Source of the DNA: Acidimicrobiia bacterium
GTDB taxonomy: Bacteria; Actinomycetota; Acidimicrobiia; IMCC26256; PALSA-555
DNA length: 25,273 bases
Direction: 5' to 3'
Assembly: GCA_022865365.1 (NCBI GenBank)
Contig: JALHSW010000461.1
Location: 1 to 25,273, forward strand
Each line of letters opens with the position of its first letter. Positions within the stretch are counted from its first letter, which is position 1. A model generated the notes under the pieces. That model saw nothing but the letters and a program-made list of their open reading frames with translations. It searched no databases and was not told where the DNA came from. Both the position numbers and the translations under genes were made by a program. Below, piece after piece: positions 1 through 7,427 of this stretch.

Positions 1-1747
1 GGATGAGATCGACCGCGAGGTGCAGCATCGTGAGCATCCCGAGACCGAGCAGGTCGAACTTCACGAGCCCGGCCGCGGCACAGTCGTCCTTGTCCCACTG
101 GAGCACCGACCGGTTCTCCATGCGTGCCCACTCGATGGGGCAGAACTCCACCAGCGGACGGTCGGCCATCACCATCCCGCCGGAGTGGATGCCGAGGTGC
201 CGGGGGTAGTCGAGCACCTGCTGCGCGAGATCGAGTACCAGCGCGGGCATATCCGGGGTCTTGGCCGGAAAGGCCTGGGCGTCGCGGCTGTAGCGGTCGA
301 CCTGCCTCGTGAGCGCGTCGGCTTGGCCGGGCGAGAGGCCGGCGACCTTGGCCATCTCGCGCATCGCGGAGCGGGGCCGGTACGTGATGACGTTGGCGAC
401 TTGCGCGGCACGGTCGCGCCCGTACTTGGCGTAGACGTACTGGATGACCTCTTCGCGTCGGACGTGCTCGATGTCGAGGTCGATGTCGGGGGGTCCGTCG
501 CGCTCGAGCGAGAGGAACCGCTCGAAGAGCAACCCGAGCGCGACCGCGTCGGCCTTGGTGACACCGAGCGCGTAGCAGACCGCGCTGTTCGCGGCGCTCC
601 CCCGCCCCTGGCAGTAGATGTCGGACCGACGACAGAAGTCGACGATGTCGACGAGCAGCAGGAAGTACCCGGGGAAGTCGAGTTGCTCGATCACCTCCAG
701 CTCATGAGCGATCTGCGCCATCGCTTCGACGTGCTGCGGATGCGTCGACGGGTACCGCACCGCGGCTCCCCGTCGCGTGAGCTCAGCCAACCACGTCATG
801 TCGGTGTGGCCGGCCGGCACCTCGAGGTCGGGCAGGTTGGGTGCGGCGAGCCGCAGATCGAACGCGCACGCCTCGGCGATCTCCACCGACCGCTCCACTG
901 CGCCGGGCCAGCGCGCGAACCGCCGCTGCTGCTCCCCCGCGGAGCGCAGGTGAGCAAACCCCGCGGCCGGCAGCCAGCCGTCGAGCTCGTCGAGCGATCG
1001 TCGGGCGCGGATCGCCGCGAGGGCGTTCGCGAGCGGTCGCTGACGAGACGTCGCGTAGTGCACGTTGTTGGTGGCCACCACCTCCACCCTCGACTGCGCT
1101 GCGAGCCGCGCGAGCTCGTCGTTGCGGTGACGGTCGAGCGGGTCGCCGTGGTCCCACAGCTCCACCAGCACACGATCGCGCCCGAACGCGCGCACCAGCC
1201 GGTCGAGCGCACGCCCGGCCGCAGCCGGGCCATCGGCCATGAGCGCCCGCGGCACCGCGCCCTTGCGACACCCGGTGAGCACGAACCAGGAGTCGTTCGT
1301 CGGGCTCGGCCGGTTGCCCCGGAGGTGCACGCCGGCTCGTGCCGCGTCGGCCAGTCCGGCGAGCCTGAAGCACGGTGCACCCTTCTCTCCTGCCATCTGA
1401 CCCGCACTGATCGCACGCGCGAGGCGGGCGTACCCGACCGGCCCGTCGGCGAGCACGACCAGGTGCTCCCCGGGCGGGTCGGCCTCCCCCTTCTCCTTCT
1501 CCCCCTTCTCCTTCTCCTGAGGTGACTCGATCCCGAGCGTCAGCTCGGCCCCGAACACGGTGGGGAGGCCCGCGCCCCGCGCCGCCTCCGCGAAGCGCAC
1601 CACGCCGTAGCACCCGTCGTGATCGGTGACCGCGAGACCGGCCAGCCCGAGGCGCGCGGCCTCGTCGACGAGCTCCTCGGGGTGACTCGCCCCGTCGAGG
1701 AACGAGAAGTTCGTGTGGCAGTGCAGCTCCGCGTACAGACCCAGCAC
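1..1747 (-). CDS. dnaE2: Error-prone DNA polymerase DnaE2 (partial; C-terminus beyond the left edge)
   Basis: This is the alpha subunit of an error-prone family C DNA polymerase, used in damage-induced translesion synthesis with ImuA' and ImuB. About 582 residues are visible. The N-terminus has a PHP domain (YAELHCHTNFSFLDGAS at about residues 5-21). The polymerase core carries the catalytic pair PDIDLDIEH (D421, D423), followed by RREEVIQYVYAKYGRD, which is typical of DnaE2 rather than DnaE1. The GTG start at 1747 is the first usable start after an in-frame-independent TAG just upstream and puts the PHP motif at the expected place. No Shine-Dalgarno is seen, and a TACGTT hexamer lies 8 nt upstream, so the mRNA may be leaderless. 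A LexA box overlaps this promoter. A charged EKEKG repeat interrupts the PHP domain. The finger, clamp-binding and OB regions are outside the window. Family assignment is confident. Confidence 0.95.
   Translation of the reverse strand, partial: MLGLYAELHCHTNFSFLDGASHPEELVDEAARLGLAGLAVTDHDGCYGVVRFAEAARGAGLPTVFGAELTLGIESPQEKEKGEKEKGEADPPGEHLVVLADGPVGYARLARAISAGQMAGEKGAPCFRLAGLADAARAGVHLRGNRPSPTNDSWFVLTGCRKGAVPRALMADGPAAAGRALDRLVRAFGRDRVLVELWDHGDPLDRHRNDELARLAAQSRVEVVATNNVHYATSRQRPLANALAAIRARRSLDELDGWLPAAGFAHLRSAGEQQRRFARWPGAVERSVEIAEACAFDLRLAAPNLPDLEVPAGHTDMTWLAELTRRGAAVRYPSTHPQHVEAMAQIAHELEVIEQLDFPGYFLLLVDIVDFCRRSDIYCQGRGSAANSAVCYALGVTKADAVALGLLFERFLSLERDGPPDIDLDIEHVRREEVIQYVYAKYGRDRAAQVANVITYRPRSAMREMAKVAGLSPGQADALTRQVDRYSRDAQAFPAKTPDMPALVLDLAQQVLDYPRHLGIHSGGMVMADRPLVEFCPIEWARMENRSVLQWDKDDCAAAGLVKFDLLGLGMLTMLHLAVDLI
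1486..1515 (-). repeat. Two tandem 15-bp in-frame copies inside dnaE2
   Basis: Two perfect head-to-tail 15-bp units (plus-strand CCCCCTTCTCCTTCT) occupy 1486-1500 and 1501-1515. On the coding strand they encode a repeated Glu/Lys/Gly segment (EKEKGEKEKG), a charged low-complexity insertion in the PHP domain. The unit length is a multiple of three, so copy-number change would keep the frame. Confidence 0.85.
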
Positions 1748-1753
1748 CCTAGA

Positions 1754-1767
1754 CGAACGTATGTTCG
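1754..1767. promoter_or_regulatory. LexA (SOS) box of dnaE2
   Basis: CGAACGTATGTTCG is a perfect match to the actinobacterial LexA operator core CGAAC-N4-GTTCG. It lies 6 nt upstream of the dnaE2 start and covers the TACGTT hexamer I read as its -10. LexA binding here should block the promoter, and RecA-stimulated LexA cleavage should release it. Confidence 0.9.
1756..1761 (-). promoter_or_regulatory. Candidate -10 of dnaE2 (leaderless)
   Basis: TACGTT on the minus strand fits TAnnnT and sits 8 nt before the GTG start, inside the LexA box. Transcription would begin at about the start codon. No clear -35 is seen. Confidence 0.4.
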
Positions 1768-1782
1768 ATCCGCAACGGCGGC

Positions 1783-2931
1783 TCAGGGCGCAGGGCCGTC
1801 GCGAGGGCAGTCGTCGCGATGCACCAGCTTCAGCCCTTCGGGATCTTCGGCATCGCCCACGAGCCGGTAGGGACCGTGGGGTTCGAGGATGTGGTGGTGC
1901 GGCGGACACACGCCCGCGAGCTCGGTCGGGTCGTGGGAGTCGCCGTGGTCGCAGACCGGCCGGCAGTGGTGGATCTGCAGGCCGCGCGTCGCTTCGCAGC
2001 CCGGGACCCGACAGTGGCGGTCGCGCCGGCGCACGTGGCGGTCCACGTCGGTCGGAAGGTCCGTGCGGGGCCGGCGGGTCGTGCGGGTGCCCGAGCGGTC
2101 GAGCACCGCCTCCCGGACCTTGGCGTTGGGCCGCAGCGCGGTGACGGTCTCCCCGGCCACCGGGATCCCCGCGATCTCACACACGCTCTCGCCGCGATGG
2201 TCGGTGATCTGGACGATCTCGACCCGGAACCGGCCCGTCGGCTCCACATCCGCGTAGTTCGTGGCGAGCTCGACGAAAGCGTCGGCCTTGCGGTGCGCGA
2301 GCGAGTCCCAGGGCATCCCCTTCGCGGGACGCATGCGCTCCGCCATGTGGTCGAGGACCTTCTCGACGAGGATCCCATCGACATCGGGCAGCGCCCAGCG
2401 GCCGAACACCATGCCCTGCTCGGAATCGCGCCACGACGTGACGTACCGCGCCGCACGGCGTGCTTCGGCGTCAGCCGCGGTGACCGTCCGCGCGGCCCGC
2501 GCCTGGCGCTGCAGATCGACCGGCGCCATCGAGCGACCGCGCTCGGCCCACTCGGCGTCCGTCGCCGAAGTCGCGACCTCCGTGATCGGTTGGAGCTGGT
2601 CCTTCGTGAGGTCGCCGTCCCACGCCGCGGCGGCGATCTTGGGGAGCGACTCGAGCGAACGGGCGACCTCACGGTTGGTCTTCGCGGTGCGCGCCGAGAC
2701 CGTCGAGTCCGGCACCACGTCGAGTGCCTGACGGTCATCCAGGACCCGCGTCGCCGCGAGCTCTTCGAGGTACCACCGCTGCTGCTCCCGCCGTGCGTCC
2801 GCCACAACCGTGCGCAGCGACTTCGTCGAGCGGCACCGCAGCGCGTCGACACGCGCGCCGAAGTCGTACTCGCCGGCGTCCTCCGAGGCTTGGTCGAAAG
2901 TGGATACGGGCTGGCTGCTCATGCCCCCCAT
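1783..2931 (-). CDS. DUF222 / 13E12-type HNH endonuclease domain protein
   Basis: 382 residues. The N-terminal and central parts match the DUF222 family that is multi-copy in actinobacteria. The C-terminus holds an HNH nuclease domain: zinc-type cysteines C307 and C312, the central HH at 321-322, a C342 partner and a terminal HHH at 345-347 (pattern CRVPGC...IHHC...CPPHHH). Both the His pair and the cysteine frame are intact, so the nuclease fold is probably active. The biological role of the family is not established. ATG codons at 2931 and 2922 are both possible, because the G-rich run between them could be a ribosome site for the second. It ends 35 bp before the dnaE2 start and reads the same way, so read-through into dnaE2 is possible, although dnaE2 has its own LexA box. 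Confidence 0.9.
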   Translation of the reverse strand: MGGMSSQPVSTFDQASEDAGEYDFGARVDALRCRSTKSLRTVVADARREQQRWYLEELAATRVLDDRQALDVVPDSTVSARTAKTNREVARSLESLPKIAAAAWDGDLTKDQLQPITEVATSATDAEWAERGRSMAPVDLQRQARAARTVTAADAEARRAARYVTSWRDSEQGMVFGRWALPDVDGILVEKVLDHMAERMRPAKGMPWDSLAHRKADAFVELATNYADVEPTGRFRVEIVQITDHRGESVCEIAGIPVAGETVTALRPNAKVREAVLDRSGTRTTRRPRTDLPTDVDRHVRRRDRHCRVPGCEATRGLQIHHCRPVCDHGDSHDPTELAGVCPPHHHILEPHGPYRLVGDAEDPEGLKLVHRDDCPRDGPAP

Positions 2932-2997
2932 CCAACCACGGGGGTGTGACAGCTACGCCCCGATTGGACGTGCCGCGAAGAAGAAATCAGAAAAGAC

Positions 2998-3447
2998 TCA
3001 GGACGCCTTGAGCACCTCGAGCGCCTTGTCGGCGTGGACGCTCATGCGGATCTCACTCTTGATCACGGCGAGGATCGTGCGGTCACGGTCGATCACGAAC
3101 GTCGCCCGCTTCATCGGGATCGGCCCGAACGACCGCTTGACCCCGAAGAGCTCCGCGACCGTGCCGTCCGTGTCGGACAGGAGTGGGTAGTCGAACTCGT
3201 ACGTGTCCGAGAACTCCTTCTGCTTCTCGACCGTGTCCCCGCTGATCCCGACCCGCTGCCCACCGGCCGCGGCGAACTCGGCACTCAGATCGCGGAAGTG
3301 ACAGCTCTCGGCCGTGCACCCCTTCGTCATCGCCGCGGGGTAGAAGAACAGCACCACGGGGCCGTCAGCCACGAGCTCGCTGAGCTTGCGGACCGTGCCC
3401 GTTTGGTCGGGGAGCTCGAAGTCGTCGACCACATCACCTTGTTCCAT
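2998..3447 (-). CDS. bcp: Thioredoxin-dependent peroxiredoxin, Bcp/PrxQ type
   Basis: 149 residues, the usual size for Bcp. It reduces hydrogen peroxide and organic hydroperoxides in the cytoplasm using thioredoxin. The motif YPAAMTKGCTAESCHFRD places the peroxidatic cysteine at C44 and the PrxQ-type resolving cysteine at C49. The latter forms the intramolecular disulfide in this subfamily. The conserved FGVKRSFGPIPMKRATFVID segment near the C-terminus also fits. The ATG start matches the family N-terminus. A TAGGTT hexamer 6 nt upstream suggests a leaderless transcript. It is probably monocistronic. Confidence 0.93.
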   Translation of the reverse strand: MEQGDVVDDFELPDQTGTVRKLSELVADGPVVLFFYPAAMTKGCTAESCHFRDLSAEFAAAGGQRVGISGDTVEKQKEFSDTYEFDYPLLSDTDGTVAELFGVKRSFGPIPMKRATFVIDRDRTILAVIKSEIRMSVHADKALEVLKAS

Positions 3448-3453
3448 CGGCGC

Positions 3454-3459
3454 AACCTA
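3454..3459 (-). promoter_or_regulatory. Candidate -10 of bcp (leaderless)
   Basis: TAGGTT on the minus strand lies 6 nt before the bcp ATG, with no Shine-Dalgarno at normal spacing. Transcription would begin at about the start codon. Confidence 0.4.
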
Positions 3460-3551
3460 TCCCTCCCGCGGCGTCTCCGTGCCCGGGTGACCGGTCGCAA
3501 GGGCCCCCCCGAGGTGGTTGACTGGCGCCGACTCACCGAAGCGGGGGTGGC

Positions 3552-3617
3552 GTGAGCGATCTACCGACTGGGACGGTGACCTTCTTGTTCACCGACGGCG
3601 AGGCGGCCGATGCCTGA
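3552..3617 (+). pseudogene. 5' relic of a second class III adenylate cyclase gene
   Basis: A 21-codon reading frame starts with GTG behind a G-rich ribosome site (GGGGGTGG). It encodes SDLPTGTVTFLFTD, then GEAADA and a stop. The segment LPTGTVTFLFTD is identical in protein to the start of the complete cyclase at 4121, but most of the matching codons differ at the third position. It is therefore an old paralogue, not a fresh duplication. The match breaks immediately after the first metal-binding Asp, and nothing downstream continues the domain. I read it as the stub of a lost or rearranged cyclase gene. A functional mini-peptide is unlikely. Confidence 0.7.
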
Positions 3618-3630
3618 CCGCAGACCGTCG

Positions 3631-3873
3631 TCAGGAGGCTCGAAGGGTCGCCAGCGACCCCAGCACCCGGCTGAGCGCTTCCTCCGCAGTCGTCACGCCG
3701 GCGAGCATCCGCGCCGGGTCGAGAATCTGGATGTTGATGACGCGTCCGGCACCATCGAGGTCGAACACGATGTCATCGGACACGCGCCATGCGTCGCGTG
3801 CTCGACCGCGCAAATCGGCATCGACGATGGCGATGCTCGCGACGTTGTGCGATTGGTCCCAGGTGAGCTTCAT
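3631..3873 (-). CDS. DUF2283 family small protein (antitoxin-like partner)
   Basis: 80 residues. The pattern MKLTWDQSHNVASIAI...DDIVFDLDGAGRVINIQILDPARML is characteristic of DUF2283, a small beta-rich family often encoded directly after DUF4258 genes. The ATG at 3873 is chosen over longer in-frame starts for two reasons. A strong GGAGG (minus strand, plus coordinates 3882-3886) lies 8 nt upstream, and the ATG overlaps the TGA that ends the shifted frame of the DUF4258 gene (ATGA). The upstream extension to 4026 is non-coding in character. A toxin-antitoxin role is inferred from pairing only; biochemical function is unknown. Confidence 0.8.
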   Translation of the reverse strand: MKLTWDQSHNVASIAIVDADLRGRARDAWRVSDDIVFDLDGAGRVINIQILDPARMLAGVTTAEEALSRVLGSLATLRAS

Positions 3874-4090
3874 CGCCGTGACCTCCAGACCGTGACAACG
3901 AGTACACCACTTTGGGGCGATCCCTCGAAGATCACCGTAACCGCGTGCGCTGGAAGCGGTGCCGCTGGCACGACCGGCCGGTGTGGGCCCGACACGGTCG
4001 CCCTCGTTCGATGACGATACGAACATCGTCTTCCGTCACGGAATGGATCGCCATCTCTTCGCGCGCGTGGAACGTGAAGTCGACGACCAT
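3870..4090 (-). pseudogene. DUF4258 family gene with an apparent -1 frameshift
   Basis: From ATG at 4090 the frame gives MVVDFTFHAREEMAIHSVTEDDVRIVIERG, a convincing DUF4258 N-terminal half (His-Ala-x-x-x-Met, then a 'V/IT-x-x-DV' helix). It then runs into a non-family tail and stops at 3932 after 52 codons. In the neighbouring frame the DNA reads VTVIFEGSPQSGVLVVTVW, which resembles the family's C-terminal strands and ends at 3870 in the ATGA overlap with DUF2283. The whole span is 221 bp, one base short of 74 codons, so one deleted base near 3940-3990 explains everything. A real mutation, a sequencing error or programmed frameshifting are all possible. DUF4258 proteins are suspected RNase-like toxins, which is inference here. 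Confidence 0.65.
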
Positions 4091-4120
4091 GCGGCAGATG
4101 GACAGCGAACGGCGAAGCCC

Positions 4121-6883
4121 GTGACCACGCTCCCGACCGGCACCGTCACGTTCCTGTTCACCGACCTCGAGGGCTCCACCCGCCTGTGGGAAGAACATCC
4201 CGAGGCGATGCGGGCCGCGCTCGCCCGCCACGACGAGATCCTGCGCGACACGGTCGAGGGCCACGGCGGTCACGTCGTCAAGACCACCGGCGACGGGCTC
4301 CACGCCGCGTTCGTCACCGCACACGACGCGGTTGGCGCCGCGTCCGGTGCGCAAGCCGCGCTCACGGCCGAGGAGTGGCCGGTCCCCGAACGATTGCGTG
4401 TGCGCATCGCGGTGCACACGGGCGAGGCCGAGGTGCGCGACGGCGACTATTACGGCAGCGCGGTCAACCGCGCCGCTCGCCTGGCCGCGGCGGCCCACGG
4501 TGGGCAGGTGCTGGTGTCGCTTGCGACCGAGGAGCTCGTACGTGACGCGCTCGGCGAGGGTGTCGACCTGATCGATCTGGGTGAGCATCGCCTGCGCGAC
4601 CTGGCGCGGCCCGAGCACGTGTTCCAGCTCGTCGCACCCGGCCTCGGGCGCGAGTTCGGACGGGTGCGGTCCCTCGACGTGTTCGCCGGGAACCTGCCGC
4701 CACAGATGACCTCGTTCGTGGGCCGCGAGGACGAGCTGCACGCGCTCGGCGAAGCGCTGCGGGCCACGCGCCTGGTGACCCTCACCGGCGTGGGGGGCGT
4801 TGGCAAGACGCGCCTCGCCACCCAGGTCGCGGCCGAGGTGCTGCCCTGGTACCCCCACGGGTCGTGGCTCTGCGAGCTGGCGGCGGCCACCGACCCCGAC
4901 ACCCTCCTCCAGGTCGTCGCGGCGACGCTCGGCGTGAACGCGCGCCCGGGGATGACGTTGGCGGAGAGCATCCCCGACTTCCTGCGCACCAAGCGGCTGC
5001 TCATCGTGCTCGACAACTGCGAGCACCTCATGGACGCCGCCGGGCGCCTGGCCGAGTCGGTGCTGCACGAGTGCCCCGATGTCCGGATCCTCGCCACCAG
5101 CCGCGAGGGGCTCGCAGTGGCGGGTGAGCACGTCTGGCCGCTGCGGTCGCTCGCGCTCCCGGACCCGGCGGCGGACGCGGCGGCGATCGTCGGCTCGGAT
5201 GCAGTGCAGCTCTTCGCCGACCGGGCCCGCGCGGCGCGGGCCGGCTTCGCGCTCGACGATGCACACGCGGGCGCGGTCGGCGAGATCTGCCGGCGCCTCG
5301 ACGGCATCCCACTGGCAATCGAGCTCGCCGCGGCGCGGGTCGCGTCGATGACCCCGGCCGAGATCGCCGGGCTCCTCGACGAGCGGTTCCGGCTCCTGAC
5401 CGGCGGGCGGCGCAGCGCGGTCGAACGCCACCAGACGCTCCGCGCGACCGTCGACTGGTCCTACTCGCTGCTCACCCCGACCGAGCGACTCGTGTTCGAT
5501 CGTCTCGCGGTGTTCGCCGGTGGCTTCGACGCCGACGGTGCGACCGCGGTCCTGAGCGGCGACGGGATCGAGCGCTGGGATGTCGTCGACTCGCTCGCGA
5601 GCCTGGTCGGCAAGTCGATGGTCGTCGCCGACGAGACCGCGGACGCGACGTCCCGCTACCTCCTGCTCGAGACCCTGCGCCAGTACGCGAGCGAACAACT
5701 CGAGGAGGAGGACGGCGCCGCGGACGCGTGGCGGCGCCGCCACGCGGAGCACTTCGCGACCTTCGCCGAGGCGGCCGGCCCCCAGCTCAGGGGTCCCGAC
5801 GAGCTTGCGTGGCACCGCCGGGTCCACGCCGAGCTCGACAACCTCCGGACCGCGCTCACCTGGTCCCTCGACAGCCAGGCCGGCACTGACAGCGAGCTCG
5901 CGATCCGCATCCTCGCCGCGCTGGCCTACCTCGCGGGGAACGACCAGACGACGGGCCTGGGCGCATGGGCCGAGCGCGCGGTCGGGCGCGCCGAGAGCTC
6001 AACCCCGGCCCGTCGCGCCGCGGTGCTGGCGGCGGCGGCGTACGCCGCGATCGTCCGGGGTGACTACGAGGTCTGCCGCTCGCTCGGGCTCGCCGCACTC
6101 CGCGACGACGCGCCCGGGCCGGAATCGGCCCGGGCCCTCGCCTACCTCGACGTCGCGCTGGCGGACATGGTCACCGGACAGATCGACCAGGCGCTCCGCG
6201 TGCTCGACGACGGGTTGCTCGAGCTCGACGACGATCGCTTCGGCGAGATCCTGCTTCGACAGGCGGCGGCCCACGTCGAGGCGCTCCGCCTCGACGACGC
6301 CGCCGCGGGCGCCCGCGCCGAGGAAGCCGTCCGGCTCGCTCGGGAGCTCGGAAACCCCACCCAACTCGCGCTCGCGCTCCACGCGCAGGCCCGCGCGATC
6401 ACGAACGTGGATCCCACGGCGGCGCTCACCGCCCTCGACGAGAGCATCGCACTCACACGCGACGGCGCGGGTGCCTCGGTGTTCGGGATGACTCTCGGCC
6501 GGGCCGCACAGCTCCGTGCCCACTTCGGTGACCCGGACGGCGCGCTCGCCCTCTTGCGCGAAGCCGTCGCGTACTCTCACGACGTTGGGGACCACATGGT
6601 CCTCAGTGGCATGCTGTTCTTGGGTATCGACGCGCTGGCAACCCTCGGCCACGCCGAGCCCGCGGCTGTCCTCGCCGGTGTCGTCTCGGGTAGCCCGCTC
6701 TCGCTCTTGTCCGAGATGCCACCCGTACCGCTCGAGCAGCCGCTCGAGCAGGCGCGAACCGAGCTCGGCAGCCAAGCGTTCGACACCGCCTTCGCGCGCG
6801 GTGCCACCATGGAATACGACGAGGTGGTCGCGTACACCCTCGGCGAGCTCGACCGGATCCTCGCGGAGTTCGACGCCGCCTGA
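4121..6883 (+). CDS. Class III adenylate cyclase / NB-ARC-type ATPase / TPR regulator
   Basis: 920 residues from GTG 4121. Residues 1 to about 180 form a class III nucleotidyl cyclase domain. It has the metal Asp D15 in FTDLEGST, K54 and D58 in KTTGDG, and N116 and R120 in VNRAAR, so all main catalytic residues are present. An AP-ATPase/NB-ARC module follows: P-loop GVGGVGKT at 223-230, Walker B LLIVLDN ending near D298, LATSREGL, and GIPLAIELAAAR. The rest is a helical, TPR-like region. No C-terminal LuxR helix-turn-helix is seen, so it is probably a signalling ATPase rather than a direct transcription factor. The GTG start is chosen because the relic at 3552 starts at the equivalent codon; an upstream ATG at 4043 is possible but would overlap the DUF4258 gene. 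The ligand is unknown. Confidence 0.9.
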   Translation: MTTLPTGTVTFLFTDLEGSTRLWEEHPEAMRAALARHDEILRDTVEGHGGHVVKTTGDGLHAAFVTAHDAVGAASGAQAALTAEEWPVPERLRVRIAVHTGEAEVRDGDYYGSAVNRAARLAAAAHGGQVLVSLATEELVRDALGEGVDLIDLGEHRLRDLARPEHVFQLVAPGLGREFGRVRSLDVFAGNLPPQMTSFVGREDELHALGEALRATRLVTLTGVGGVGKTRLATQVAAEVLPWYPHGSWLCELAAATDPDTLLQVVAATLGVNARPGMTLAESIPDFLRTKRLLIVLDNCEHLMDAAGRLAESVLHECPDVRILATSREGLAVAGEHVWPLRSLALPDPAADAAAIVGSDAVQLFADRARAARAGFALDDAHAGAVGEICRRLDGIPLAIELAAARVASMTPAEIAGLLDERFRLLTGGRRSAVERHQTLRATVDWSYSLLTPTERLVFDRLAVFAGGFDADGATAVLSGDGIERWDVVDSLASLVGKSMVVADETADATSRYLLLETLRQYASEQLEEEDGAADAWRRRHAEHFATFAEAAGPQLRGPDELAWHRRVHAELDNLRTALTWSLDSQAGTDSELAIRILAALAYLAGNDQTTGLGAWAERAVGRAESSTPARRAAVLAAAAYAAIVRGDYEVCRSLGLAALRDDAPGPESARALAYLDVALADMVTGQIDQALRVLDDGLLELDDDRFGEILLRQAAAHVEALRLDDAAAGARAEEAVRLARELGNPTQLALALHAQARAITNVDPTAALTALDESIALTRDGAGASVFGMTLGRAAQLRAHFGDPDGALALLREAVAYSHDVGDHMVLSGMLFLGIDALATLGHAEPAAVLAGVVSGSPLSLLSEMPPVPLEQPLEQARTELGSQAFDTAFARGATMEYDEVVAYTLGELDRILAEFDAA

Positions 6884-6929
6884 GCTGCCCACCGGGACGG
6901 CCCATACGGCGCCGTGACAAGATCTCGGC

Positions 6930-7358
6930 ATGACCATCGAGCTGATCCCCCTTGCGACCGCCCGCATCACGTTGGCCGAGCCGTTCATCCTCCCGGCCAC
7001 CCCATCTGGGACCCGCATCATCGCCGAGGTCCGAAGCGGCGAGTACGAGGGTGAGCGGTTGCGGGGCAGCCTGAAGGGCGTCGCAGCCGCCGACTGGATG
7101 ACCCTGAGCGCCGAGGGCGTCGGGACCCTCGATGTGCGTGCCCTTTTCGAGACCCACGACGGTGCCCTCGTCTACAGCTGGTACCACGGCCGGACCGACT
7201 TCTCAGAGGGCCCGGGCGTCAAGCCGCTCTATGTCGCACCGCTCTACGAGACTGGTGACGAGCGCTACACCTGGCTCAACACGATCCAGGCGGTCGCCAA
7301 GGGAACCCTCTCCGAGAACAACACCGTCCTCACCTACGAGATCTGCGAGGTGCGCTGA
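6930..7358 (+). CDS. DUF3237 family protein
   Basis: 142 residues, normal length for DUF3237 (UPF0311). The family pattern is clear: TPSGTRIIAEVRSGEYEGERLRGSLKG, then ADWMTLSAEGVGTLDVRALFETHDGALVYSWYHG. It has no signal peptide or membrane segment, so a small cytoplasmic beta-barrel-like fold is expected. The substrate and function of the family are not settled. It lies 46 bp after the cyclase/ATPase gene and 69 bp before the ABC-F gene on the same strand, so co-transcription is possible. Confidence 0.88.
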   Translation: MTIELIPLATARITLAEPFILPATPSGTRIIAEVRSGEYEGERLRGSLKGVAAADWMTLSAEGVGTLDVRALFETHDGALVYSWYHGRTDFSEGPGVKPLYVAPLYETGDERYTWLNTIQAVAKGTLSENNTVLTYEICEVR

Positions 7359-7427
7359 TCGCATCCGCGAGCAGCGCGGGACCGGTATCGGTGCGGGCCG
7401 CCGCCGCGTCGCGTGGGACCATGGTGA

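Noticed and set aside
20..1525. A 501-codon plus-strand reading frame opposite dnaE2
   Set aside because: It is antisense to a clear DnaE2 and consists of His/Arg/Val-rich sequence typical of the complementary frame in GC-rich DNA. No domain is seen.
3518..3551. TTGACT as a -35 for the cyclase relic
   Set aside because: No -10 hexamer is found at 16-18 bp spacing.
3932..5827. A 631-codon minus-strand frame opposite the cyclase/ATPase
   Set aside because: Only its last 52 codons are meaningful (the DUF4258 N-terminus). The rest is a GC-rich shadow of the real plus-strand gene.
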